A stretch of DNA of 11,605 nucleotides from Egerieenecus sp048201975 (GTDB lineage Bacteria; Bacillota; Clostridia; Christensenellales; Aristaeellaceae): the NCBI GenBank assembly GCA_048201975.1, contig DBFBGQ010000158.1, forward strand, positions 1 to 11,605. Direction: 5' to 3'. Each line of letters opens with the position of its first letter. Position 1 is the stretch's first letter. Below the pieces are notes generated by a model. The model had not been told where the DNA came from. It did no database searches and saw nothing but the letters and a program-made list of their open reading frames with translations. This document shows, piece after piece, positions 1-6,215 of this stretch. The translations under genes and the position numbers were made by a program.

Positions 1-23
1 CAGAAAAGACACAGGGGAAAGAC

Positions 24-52
24 TTGCAATTCCTAAAAAAGTGGGATAAAAT
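24..52 (+). promoter_or_regulatory. Probable sigma-A-type promoter of the dcw cluster
   Basis: A -35-like TTGCAA (24-29) is followed, after exactly 17 bp, by a -10-like TAAAAT (47-52). Transcription would begin near 58-60, leaving a leader of about 45 nt before the mraZ start. It is the only well-matched promoter I see ahead of this run of same-strand genes, so it probably drives mraZ and much of what follows. The match is by eye to the housekeeping consensus (TTGACA/TATAAT, 4 of 6 and 5 of 6). No experiment supports it here. Confidence 0.65.
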
Positions 53-95
53 GGTGGCAAGGTTTCAAAAAGTGGGTCTAAGGGGAGAAAGGTGG
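36..95 (+). promoter_or_regulatory. Candidate MraZ operator (repeated AAAAAGTGGG / TGG elements)
   Basis: The 10-mer AAAAAGTGGG occurs twice exactly, at 36-45 and 67-76, 31 nt apart, or about three helical turns. TGG cores at 42, 52, 73 and 93 fall on an approximate 10-nt ladder. MraZ proteins are known to bind short direct repeats at about 10-bp spacing ahead of their own gene: TGGG-type repeats in Escherichia coli and AAAGTG-type repeats in Mycoplasma. The first copy lies in the spacer of the predicted promoter and the second just downstream of the predicted start, a suitable layout for autorepression. The element at 88-95 is also the mraZ ribosome binding site, so its regulatory role is uncertain. 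Confidence 0.6.
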
Positions 96-103
96 TGGCA
101 TGC

Positions 104-646
104 ATGGCGGATGAGAAGCTCTCCCCGGAAGGAAAGGAAGAGGCGGTCGCGGCCGCACCCCTTTCGCAGGAAGCGGATGAGCTGCTTAAACGCTATGCCG
201 ATACCTTCATAAGCTCCTACCAGCACAGTTTGGATGCCAAGGGACGCATCATCGTTCCGGTGTGCTACCGGAAAGCGCTGGGAGATACCTTTTATATCGG
301 GCCGACCTTCGACTTCAAAGCCATCGCCCTGTATCCCAACCTGGTATGGGCGCAGATTCGGGACGGCTACGCCAAGCTGGGACGGATGCACCGGGAGCTG
401 AACCTGTATACGGAGCAGTTCGACGCCCTGAGCTACCGGGACCAGGAGTGCGACGGACAGGGGCGCGTGCTGTTGCCAACGAAGATCCGCTCCCTGATCC
501 TCAAGGACGAGAAAGATGTGGAGATCGCCGGCGCGCAGGATCATGTGCGCATTGTGGGCCGCATGGCCGCCGAGGCGAAGACCCAGGCTTTCCTGGAGAA
601 TCTGCCGGATATTCTGGACGTGATTGGAAAGCTGTCCATCCCCTGA
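104..646 (+). CDS. mraZ: MraZ transcriptional regulator, with N-terminal extension
   Basis: Predicted DNA-binding regulator of the dcw cluster, 180 residues. It carries the two MraZ/AbrB-like half domains, each marked by the family's DxxGR motif: DAKGR at residues 44-48, followed by IIVP, and DGQGR at 117-121, followed by VLLP. The family acts as a ring-shaped oligomer that usually represses its own operon, which fits the repeats directly upstream. I chose ATG 104 because AAAGGTGG (88-95) sits 8 nt ahead of it. A GTG at 92 would add four residues but overlaps that site. The protein is longer than the usual ~140-150 residues because about 34 acidic, Ala/Glu-rich residues precede the first half domain. 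The next gene is normally rsmH/mraW, which is absent here. Identification is firm; the exact start is less so. Confidence 0.93.
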   Translation: MADEKLSPEGKEEAVAAAPLSQEADELLKRYADTFISSYQHSLDAKGRIIVPVCYRKALGDTFYIGPTFDFKAIALYPNLVWAQIRDGYAKLGRMHRELNLYTEQFDALSYRDQECDGQGRVLLPTKIRSLILKDEKDVEIAGAQDHVRIVGRMAAEAKTQAFLENLPDILDVIGKLSIP

Positions 647-658
647 GGGGTGGAAGAC

Positions 659-730
659 GTGAAACAAATTCTCCACGGTTGCGCCGGCAAGGGAAAGAGC
701 GCCGGGTGCCGGGGACGATGGCGCGCATGA
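659..730 (+). other. Doubtful 23-codon reading frame in the mraZ-ftsL gap
   Basis: The 138 bp between mraZ and ftsL (647-784) lacks any gene of normal size. A GTG at 659 preceded by GAGGGGTGGAAG (645-656) opens a 23-codon frame ending at TGA 728-730. Its product begins VKQILHGCAGKGK and is rich in Gly, Lys and Arg. I recognise no family, and it does not resemble the start of RsmH. It could be a leader peptide, the stump of a decayed gene, or chance. The rest of the gap shows only a weak inverted repeat, CCGGCA (684-689) with TGCCGG (707-712), and no convincing promoter or terminator. Confidence 0.15.
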
Positions 731-784
731 TTGGACTGGCTGCGAGAATAGAATGTTCTGGAAGGCAGGAAAGGGGAATACGGT

Positions 785-1405
785 ATGCTGCTCCTTGCAC
801 GGATCTTCAAAAGAAAAGCCCGCTTCAAGGGAGAGTGGGGACGGGTGGCCACCGTTGGGATTGGCCAGGAGCGCATGCGCGTCGCTTCCAGCGTATACTT
901 GACCGACGCCACGCTGGACAGGGACTCCAACGTGGCCTATCAGGGGCTGGGCATGGGCCGCAATCCCCGCAGCCAACGGCGGCGCAGGATCAACGCGCCC
1001 ATTGGCAGCGAGAACATCACCGCGCCCATTCCGGTGGTGAGCGCCACGGGCATGCGCCGCAATGCCGGCGTGGCTACAGTGGCGGTGTTCTGCTTCTTGT
1101 TGGGCGTGATCTTCCTGATCCGGCTCAGCGACATGACCGAGGTTTCGAAGTCCGTCAGCAGCCTGCAAACGCGGATTGAGCAAACTGAGCGGGAAAACGC
1201 GCAGCTGGAGAGCAGCCTGGCCACGCTGACCAGCGAGGTGAACGTGGGCTATGAGGCGGCGAAGCTGGGCATGATCAGCGCCAACGGCATCGACGTGATC
1301 TACCTGATGGCGCCCGAAACCCGGGATAGCGCTGCCCTGCTGCGGGATGAGGTGGAGGTGGAGCCCGCGCACAGCGAGTTCTTCGCCATGCTGCTGGGGC
1401 TGTAA
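785..1405 (+). CDS. ftsL: FtsL-like divisome protein
   Basis: Predicted bitopic membrane protein of the divisome, 206 residues. A cytoplasmic region of about 93 residues, basic in parts (RRRR near residue 65-68), precedes one transmembrane segment at about 94-113. A heptad-like coiled coil follows (about 115-155). The downstream stretch YEAAKLGM (156-163) resembles the AxxxLGM segment common in FtsL. FtsL partners DivIC/FtsB and DivIB/FtsQ and helps activate FtsW with its transpeptidase. ATG 785 has GGAAAGGGG (768-776) 8 nt upstream. FtsL sequences diverge fast, so the call rests on topology, size class and position directly before the PBP gene. The cytoplasmic part is much longer than usual (B. 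subtilis FtsL totals about 117 residues). A septum-formation-initiator (DivIC-like) protein is the main alternative. Confidence 0.75.
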   Translation: MLLLARIFKRKARFKGEWGRVATVGIGQERMRVASSVYLTDATLDRDSNVAYQGLGMGRNPRSQRRRRINAPIGSENITAPIPVVSATGMRRNAGVATVAVFCFLLGVIFLIRLSDMTEVSKSVSSLQTRIEQTERENAQLESSLATLTSEVNVGYEAAKLGMISANGIDVIYLMAPETRDSAALLRDEVEVEPAHSEFFAMLLGL

Positions 1406-1438
1406 AAGGCTTCCGGCGGGCATGGGCATTTTGCGACG

Positions 1439-1451
1439 CCCCGTCACGGGG
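1439..1451 (+). other. Small GC hairpin upstream of the PBP ribosome binding site
   Basis: CCCCG (1439-1443) and CGGGG (1447-1451) can pair around a TCA loop in the 62-bp ftsL-PBP gap. The 3' arm directly abuts the Shine-Dalgarno region (GAGAAGGAGG, 1451-1460). It is short, with no T-run, so it is not a terminator. A role in RNA stability or start-site exposure is possible, and chance formation in GC-rich sequence is equally plausible. Confidence 0.25.
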
Positions 1452-1467
1452 AGAAGGAGGAACGGGT

Positions 1468-3597
1468 ATGCACCCGGAGCTTCTCGTTCGCAAAAGAATG
1501 ATGCTGCTTACCCTGGTGCTGCTGGTCCTGTTTGGACTGGTGCTCATCCGGGTGGGCCGGCTGACCACCGTACAATCCGAGGAGCTGACGCAGCGTGGCG
1601 TCAATCAATGGACCAAAGCTGGCACCGTCACCGCAAGGCGGGGCAAAATCGTGGATCGGAACGGCAATGTGCTGGTGGTGAGCGCCACTGCGTACAGCGT
1701 CTGTGCCGATCCGCGTGCTGTTTCCGATGAAGAACTTTTTCTGGATACCATCGCTCCGGTGCTGCCCCTGGACCGGGAAGCCGCGCTCAAAAAGCTGGAG
1801 GACAAGACGAAGGGCCAAATCATCCTCAAGCGCCAGGTGTCCCGGGAAACGGTGGATCAGCTGCGCACGCTGAAGAACGAGGCCGACGAGGCCGCGGGCT
1901 TGCGCGCGCTGATTTTTGAGGAGGACGCCAGCCGCTGGTATCCCTATGGGGAGATGCTCAGCCAGGTGCTGGGGCTGACCAATGTGGACAGCGTGGGGCA
2001 GTCGGGGCTGGAATCCCGCTATGACGCGGTGCTGGCCGGGGTAGCCGGGTCCTATCTGCATCAGGTGGACGCCCGCAACCGCACCCTGGCGGACAGCGAA
2101 AGCTATTACACCGCGTCCAGTCCCGGCGCCACCCTGAAGCTCACCATTGACGCCACCCTCCAGCAGGTCTGCGAGAAGGTCATGCGGGAGTGCATGGAGG
2201 TCAACCAGGCGGAAAGCGTGCTCTGCCTGATCAGCGACGTGAAGACCGGGGCCATTCTGGCCATGTGCATGCGCCCGGATTACGATCCCAACGACCCACC
2301 CCGGGACGACGTGGAAGCCTTGACGGACCTGATGCGCATCACCGCCATCTCCGACGTCTATGAGCCGGGCTCCACCTTCAAAATCCTCACCGCCAGCGCC
2401 GCGCTGGACAGCGGCGTAACCACGCCGGAGGATTCCTTCTACTGCACGGCGAAAATTACGGTGGATGGGGATACCATTCGCTGCTGGGGAAATCCTCATG
2501 GGGCGGAAACCATGGCCGAAGGGTTGCAGAACTCCTGCAATCCCGTGTTTGTGGAATTGGCGCTGCGCATGGGCACCGATACCTTCTACCGCTACCTGAC
2601 CGCCTTTGGGCTGGGCAAGACCACGGGAATCGACCTGCCGGGGGAGAGCGGAGGCATTCTGATTGGCTCCCGATACGTGAAAAACGTGGATCTGGCACGC
2701 ATCGGCTTTGGGCAGAGCGTGGCGGTGACGCCCTTGCAGCTGATGATGGCGGCCAACGCCTGCATCAACGGCGGAAAGTTGATGAAGCCGTACCTGGTAG
2801 CGGAAGTGCAGTCTCCGGAGGGCGAGGTGCTTCAGCGGACCAATCCCACCGTGCGCGCCACGCCCATCAGCGCGGAAACCAGCGCCACCATGCGGGAGCT
2901 GCTGGAGCTGGTGGTAACCCAGGGGGGCGGCAAAAACGCCGCCGTGCCCGGCTACCGCATCGGCGGCAAAACGGGCACAGCGCAGGTCTACAAGGACGGG
3001 AAAATCGCCCGGGATGTGCATATCGGCTCTTTCTACGGCTTCGCGCCCGTGGAGGATCCGCAAATTTCCGTGATGGTGGTGGTCAAGGAGGCCAAGGTGC
3101 CGGTGGATTACGGCAGCACCACCGCCGCGCCCTTTGCCGGGGAGATCATGGCGGCGGCCCTGAGCTACCTGAACGTTCCCCCCTCCGACCCGGATGTGAG
3201 CTATGCGGAAGTTACGGTTCCGGACATCACGGGCTTGACGATTTCGGCTGCAAGGCGTACACTAGCGCAGGAAGGTCTGGAAATGATTACCGACGGCGCT
3301 GCGGATACGGTGCTTTCCCAGCTTCCCCCCGCGGGCGCGTCGCTGGTGGTGGGCGGCCATGTGATGGCCTACACCATCCCCGAGGACGAAACCACGCCCC
3401 AGGAGCTGGTGTGCGTGCCTGACTTTACCGGCCTGAGCGATGTGGACGCGGTACGCCTGGGCCGGCTGCGCAACCTGGATATTACGCTGACGGGCACAGG
3501 CTTCTGCGTGCGTCAGACGCCCGCCGCGGGCGAATACGTGACCCCGGGCGCTACGGTGGAGGTCATCATGGAGCCCTTTACCAGCCCCGATGAGTAA
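1468..3597 (+). CDS. ftsI: Class B penicillin-binding protein with two PASTA domains (FtsI/PBP2B/SpoVD family)
   Basis: Septal peptidoglycan DD-transpeptidase, 709 residues, cross-linking glycan made by FtsW. A short cytoplasmic tail and one signal-anchor helix (about 11-29) are followed by the PBP dimerisation domain, with the typical RRGKIVDRNG (57-66). The transpeptidase domain has all three active-site motifs: S302-T-F-K305 (nucleophile), S356-C-N358 and K501-T-G503. Two PASTA repeats close the protein (about 582-637 and 647-702). Start ATG 1468 has GAGAAGGAGG 7 nt upstream. In Bacillus, the division enzyme PBP2B has two PASTA domains and the sporulation paralogue SpoVD has one, so a vegetative role is favoured, but clostridia often carry only one such gene in this position and the name SpoVD is also used. 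Stop is 11 bp before murE, implying co-transcription. Confidence 0.93.
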   Translation: MHPELLVRKRMMLLTLVLLVLFGLVLIRVGRLTTVQSEELTQRGVNQWTKAGTVTARRGKIVDRNGNVLVVSATAYSVCADPRAVSDEELFLDTIAPVLPLDREAALKKLEDKTKGQIILKRQVSRETVDQLRTLKNEADEAAGLRALIFEEDASRWYPYGEMLSQVLGLTNVDSVGQSGLESRYDAVLAGVAGSYLHQVDARNRTLADSESYYTASSPGATLKLTIDATLQQVCEKVMRECMEVNQAESVLCLISDVKTGAILAMCMRPDYDPNDPPRDDVEALTDLMRITAISDVYEPGSTFKILTASAALDSGVTTPEDSFYCTAKITVDGDTIRCWGNPHGAETMAEGLQNSCNPVFVELALRMGTDTFYRYLTAFGLGKTTGIDLPGESGGILIGSRYVKNVDLARIGFGQSVAVTPLQLMMAANACINGGKLMKPYLVAEVQSPEGEVLQRTNPTVRATPISAETSATMRELLELVVTQGGGKNAAVPGYRIGGKTGTAQVYKDGKIARDVHIGSFYGFAPVEDPQISVMVVVKEAKVPVDYGSTTAAPFAGEIMAAALSYLNVPPSDPDVSYAEVTVPDITGLTISAARRTLAQEGLEMITDGAADTVLSQLPPAGASLVVGGHVMAYTIPEDETTPQELVCVPDFTGLSDVDAVRLGRLRNLDITLTGTGFCVRQTPAAGEYVTPGATVEVIMEPFTSPDE

Positions 3598-3608
3598 GGA
3601 GAATGCCT

Positions 3609-5084
3609 ATGAAGTTGAACGAGCTTATCAAAGATATGCCCTATCTGCTGGACACCCGCGGGGACATGGATGTCGAGATTGGCGCGGTGAGCTGCAACAG
3701 CCGGGAAAAAACCAGCAATGGGCTGTTCTTCTGCATTGCGGGCACCCGCTTTGACGCCCATGATTTCGCCCCCGAGGCGGTGGCCAACGGCGCGGTGGCA
3801 TTGGCGGTGGAGCGCTATCTGCCGGAGCTGCCCGTGCCCCAGGTGCGGGTGAGCAACGGCCGGGGCGCGGTGAGCCGCATGGCGGCCGCCTTCTATGGCT
3901 ATCCTGCCCGCAGCCTGCGCCTGGCGGGCATCACCGGCACCAAGGGGAAAACCACGACCAGCTTTTTGCTCAAGTCCATCTGCGAGACCGCGGGGCATAA
4001 GTGCGGGCTCATCGGCACCACAGGGAACATGATCGGCGACCGGCGGCTGAAAAGCGAGTTGACCACGCCCGATCCCATCGAGCTGCAAAAGACCTTCCGC
4101 ATGATGGCGGACGAGGGCGTGGAGATCGTCAGCATGGAGGTTTCCGCCCACGCCATTGACATGCTTCGCCTGGACGGCGTCTCCTTTGAGGTGGGATGCT
4201 ACACCAACCTGAGCCAGGACCACCTGGATTATTTCCACACCATGGAGAACTATTTCGAAACCAAGCGGAAGTTCTTCCATGGGGGCATGGTGCGCAACGC
4301 CACATTCAACGCCGACGAGGAGACCACGGCCCGCATCCTGGAGGGCCTGGAGATCCCGGCCATGACCTACGGCATCTGCGCCAACGCGGACCTGTATGCC
4401 AGGGATATCGAGATCACAGAAAACGGTGTGAGCTTCAACATGCAGCTGGCCGGCATGCACAACCTGCCCGTGAACCTGCGCCTCACCGGCATGTTCAACG
4501 TGTACAACGCCATTGCCGCCGCCTCCATGGCCATGATCCTGGATATCCCCGCGGAGGACATCCGCAAGGGACTGGAGAGCGTGGCGTCGGTGCCCGGACG
4601 GATAGAGATGCTCAACACCGGCACATCCTACAAGGTGATCCTGGACTATTCCCATAGCCCCGACGCGCTGGAGAACATTCTGAAAACCGTGCGGGAGTTT
4701 GCCCGGGGGCGGGTGATCGCGCTGTTTGGCTGCGGCGGAGACCGGGACCATGGCAAGCGCCCCATCATGGGGGAAATCGGCGGCAGGCTGGCGGATCTGT
4801 GCATCCTGACCTCGGACAATCCCCGCACGGAGGACCCCATGGCCATTCTGGCATCCATCGAGGCGGGCATCAAGCCCACGGGCAAGCCCTACACCATCAT
4901 CGAAAACCGGCGGGAGGCCATTCGCTACGCCTTGCGCACCGGCCGGGAGGGCGACGTGATTGTGCTGGCGGGCAAGGGCCATGAGACTTACCAGGAGATC
5001 ATGGGCGTCAAGCGTCCCTTTGACGAAAAGGTCGTGGTGCAGGAGCTTCTGCAGGAGCTCCGGGACGCCGGCGAGATTGATTAA
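3609..5084 (+). CDS. murE: UDP-MurNAc-tripeptide synthetase (meso-diaminopimelate-adding)
   Basis: Cytoplasmic ATP-dependent ligase that adds the third residue of the stem peptide to UDP-MurNAc-L-Ala-D-Glu. The 491 residues match the usual family length. Visible features are the Mur-ligase ATP loop GTKGKTTT (110-117), TTPDP (152-156), a lysine in the ETKRKFF segment (K219) at the expected place of the carbamylated lysine, the D(Y)SHSPDAL segment (346-353) and GKGHE (455-459). DNPR at 403-406 is the signature of enzymes using meso-diaminopimelate; lysine-adding enzymes differ there. I chose ATG 3609 because AAGGAG (3596-3601) lies 7 nt upstream; the in-frame ATG 3603 is only 1 nt from it. The preceding PBP stop overlaps this ribosome binding site, suggesting translational coupling. 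murF, the usual next gene, is missing. Confidence 0.96.
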   Translation: MKLNELIKDMPYLLDTRGDMDVEIGAVSCNSREKTSNGLFFCIAGTRFDAHDFAPEAVANGAVALAVERYLPELPVPQVRVSNGRGAVSRMAAAFYGYPARSLRLAGITGTKGKTTTSFLLKSICETAGHKCGLIGTTGNMIGDRRLKSELTTPDPIELQKTFRMMADEGVEIVSMEVSAHAIDMLRLDGVSFEVGCYTNLSQDHLDYFHTMENYFETKRKFFHGGMVRNATFNADEETTARILEGLEIPAMTYGICANADLYARDIEITENGVSFNMQLAGMHNLPVNLRLTGMFNVYNAIAAASMAMILDIPAEDIRKGLESVASVPGRIEMLNTGTSYKVILDYSHSPDALENILKTVREFARGRVIALFGCGGDRDHGKRPIMGEIGGRLADLCILTSDNPRTEDPMAILASIEAGIKPTGKPYTIIENRREAIRYALRTGREGDVIVLAGKGHETYQEIMGVKRPFDEKVVVQELLQELRDAGEID

Positions 5085-5087
5085 ATT

Positions 5088-5101
5088 TCCGCGCAAGCGG
5101 A
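5088..5101 (+). other. 5-bp hairpin with GCAA tetraloop in the murE-mraY gap
   Basis: TCCGC (5088-5092) pairs perfectly with GCGGA (5097-5101) around GCAA, a GNRA-type stable tetraloop. It fills much of the 34-bp gap and stops just before the mraY ribosome binding site (GGAAGG, 5103-5108). There is no T-run, so it is not a terminator. It may influence mRNA stability or translation. The function is only an inference. Confidence 0.3.
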
Positions 5102-5118
5102 CGGAAGGATGAATACGC

Positions 5119-6147
5119 ATGCAAAGGATGATCTGCGCGCTGCTTCTTTCCTTTGTGGCCATGCTGGTGGTGGCTCCCCGGGTGATACCCGTGCTGCACC
5201 GGCTCAAGTTTGGCCAGACGATTTACGATCTGGGCCCCAAGAGCCACAAGAGCAAGCAGGGTACCCCCACCATGGGCGGCATCATGATGGCCGGGGTAAC
5301 GCTGGTGACCTGCCTGGTGTTGCATCCCAAGGGGTGGTATGGCGTGGAGGACTTCATGCTGGCGCTGCTGGCGGTGTCCATGCTGTCCATGCTCATCGGC
5401 TTTGGGGACGACTTCATCAAGGTGGCCAAGAAGCGTTCCCTGGGGCTGACCCCCTGGCAAAAGATTGCCGGGCAGGTGGTGGTGGCAGTGGGCTTCACCC
5501 TGTGGTGCTATTTTCATCCGCAGATCGGCTCAAAGATACTGGTGCCCTTCCTGAATGTGGAGTGGGATCTGGGCATCTGGTACATTCCGCTGATGAGCCT
5601 GGTGGTCATCTTCATGGTCAACAGCGCCAACTTGCAGGATGGCCTGGACGGACTGCTCTCCAGCGTGGCATCCATCGGCAGCGCGGCCTGGGGCGTCATT
5701 GCGCTGTTCTTCCTCAGCGCGGTGAGTGGGCTGAATAACGCAGAGCTGAACAACAACTACTACGCCGTGGCCATTTTTGCCCTGGCGGTAATGGGCTCCT
5801 GCTTGGGCTTTCTGCGCTTCAATCACTACCCCGCCCGCATTTTCATGGGGGATACGGGCTCCATGTTCATTGGCGGGGCTACGGTGGGCATGGCCATGGT
5901 GCTGCGCCAGCCGTTGATGCTGCTGCTCATCGCCTTCACCATGGTGGGCTCCTCCCTGAGCGTCATGATGCAGGTGACCTATTTCAAGGCCACCCATGGC
6001 AAGCGCATTTTCAAGATGTCGCCCATTCATCATCACTTTGAGCTGTGCGGCTATAGCGAAACGCAGATCGTTTCCATGTACGCGGTGGTGACGGGGATTC
6101 TGTCGCTGATCGCGGTCATTTCCCTGAACGGACTGAAGCTCTACTAA
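5119..6147 (+). CDS. mraY: Phospho-MurNAc-pentapeptide transferase (lipid I synthase)
   Basis: Integral membrane enzyme that moves phospho-MurNAc-pentapeptide from UDP to undecaprenyl phosphate, making lipid I. The 342 residues contain about ten hydrophobic segments and the family's signatures: DD at 97-98 with K101 in the first cytoplasmic loop, NSANLQDGLDG (168-178) carrying N171, D174 and D177, GDTGS (244-248) with the nucleophile-region D245, and the SPIHHHFE segment with HHH at 304-306. Early residues 48-54 show the GTPTMGG motif. ATG 5119 has GGAAGG (5103-5108) 10 nt upstream; ATG 5128 would remove three residues and is possible. It sits between murE and murD, where murF is normally the left neighbour. 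Confidence 0.97.
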   Translation: MQRMICALLLSFVAMLVVAPRVIPVLHRLKFGQTIYDLGPKSHKSKQGTPTMGGIMMAGVTLVTCLVLHPKGWYGVEDFMLALLAVSMLSMLIGFGDDFIKVAKKRSLGLTPWQKIAGQVVVAVGFTLWCYFHPQIGSKILVPFLNVEWDLGIWYIPLMSLVVIFMVNSANLQDGLDGLLSSVASIGSAAWGVIALFFLSAVSGLNNAELNNNYYAVAIFALAVMGSCLGFLRFNHYPARIFMGDTGSMFIGGATVGMAMVLRQPLMLLLIAFTMVGSSLSVMMQVTYFKATHGKRIFKMSPIHHHFELCGYSETQIVSMYAVVTGILSLIAVISLNGLKLY

Positions 6148-6163
6148 ACAAATCTGCTGTTTT

Positions 6164-6197
6164 ACGCCCGGGCCGTTTGCATGCCTGGGCGTGTTTT
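6164..6197 (+). terminator. Terminator-like hairpin between mraY and murD (possible partial terminator or attenuator)
   Basis: ACGCCCGGG (6164-6172) can pair with CCTGGGCGT (6184-6192): nine pairs including one G-T wobble, with an 11-nt loop. It is followed by GTTTT (6193-6197), a short T-run. The murD ribosome binding site AAAGGAGG begins at 6200, so the structure lies in the middle of an apparent operon. The weak T-run suggests partial termination at best, which could lower distal gene expression relative to mraY. An RNA-stability role is an alternative. Confidence 0.4.
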
Positions 6198-6215
6198 CCA
6201 AAGGAGGGATTACCG

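Noticed and set aside
731..754. TTGGAC followed by TAGAAT ahead of ftsL as a second promoter
   Set aside because: The spacer would be only 12 bp, too short for a housekeeping promoter.
65..1447. Open frame of 460 codons on the - strand across mraZ, the gap and ftsL
   Set aside because: It overlaps the promoter and two well-supported genes and has biased antisense composition. It does not resemble RsmH, so it does not explain the missing gene.
1444..3063. Open frame of 539 codons on the - strand opposite the PBP gene
   Set aside because: Antisense shadow of a gene with intact active-site motifs; composition is biased (His, Gln, Gly, Arg) and no family is recognisable.
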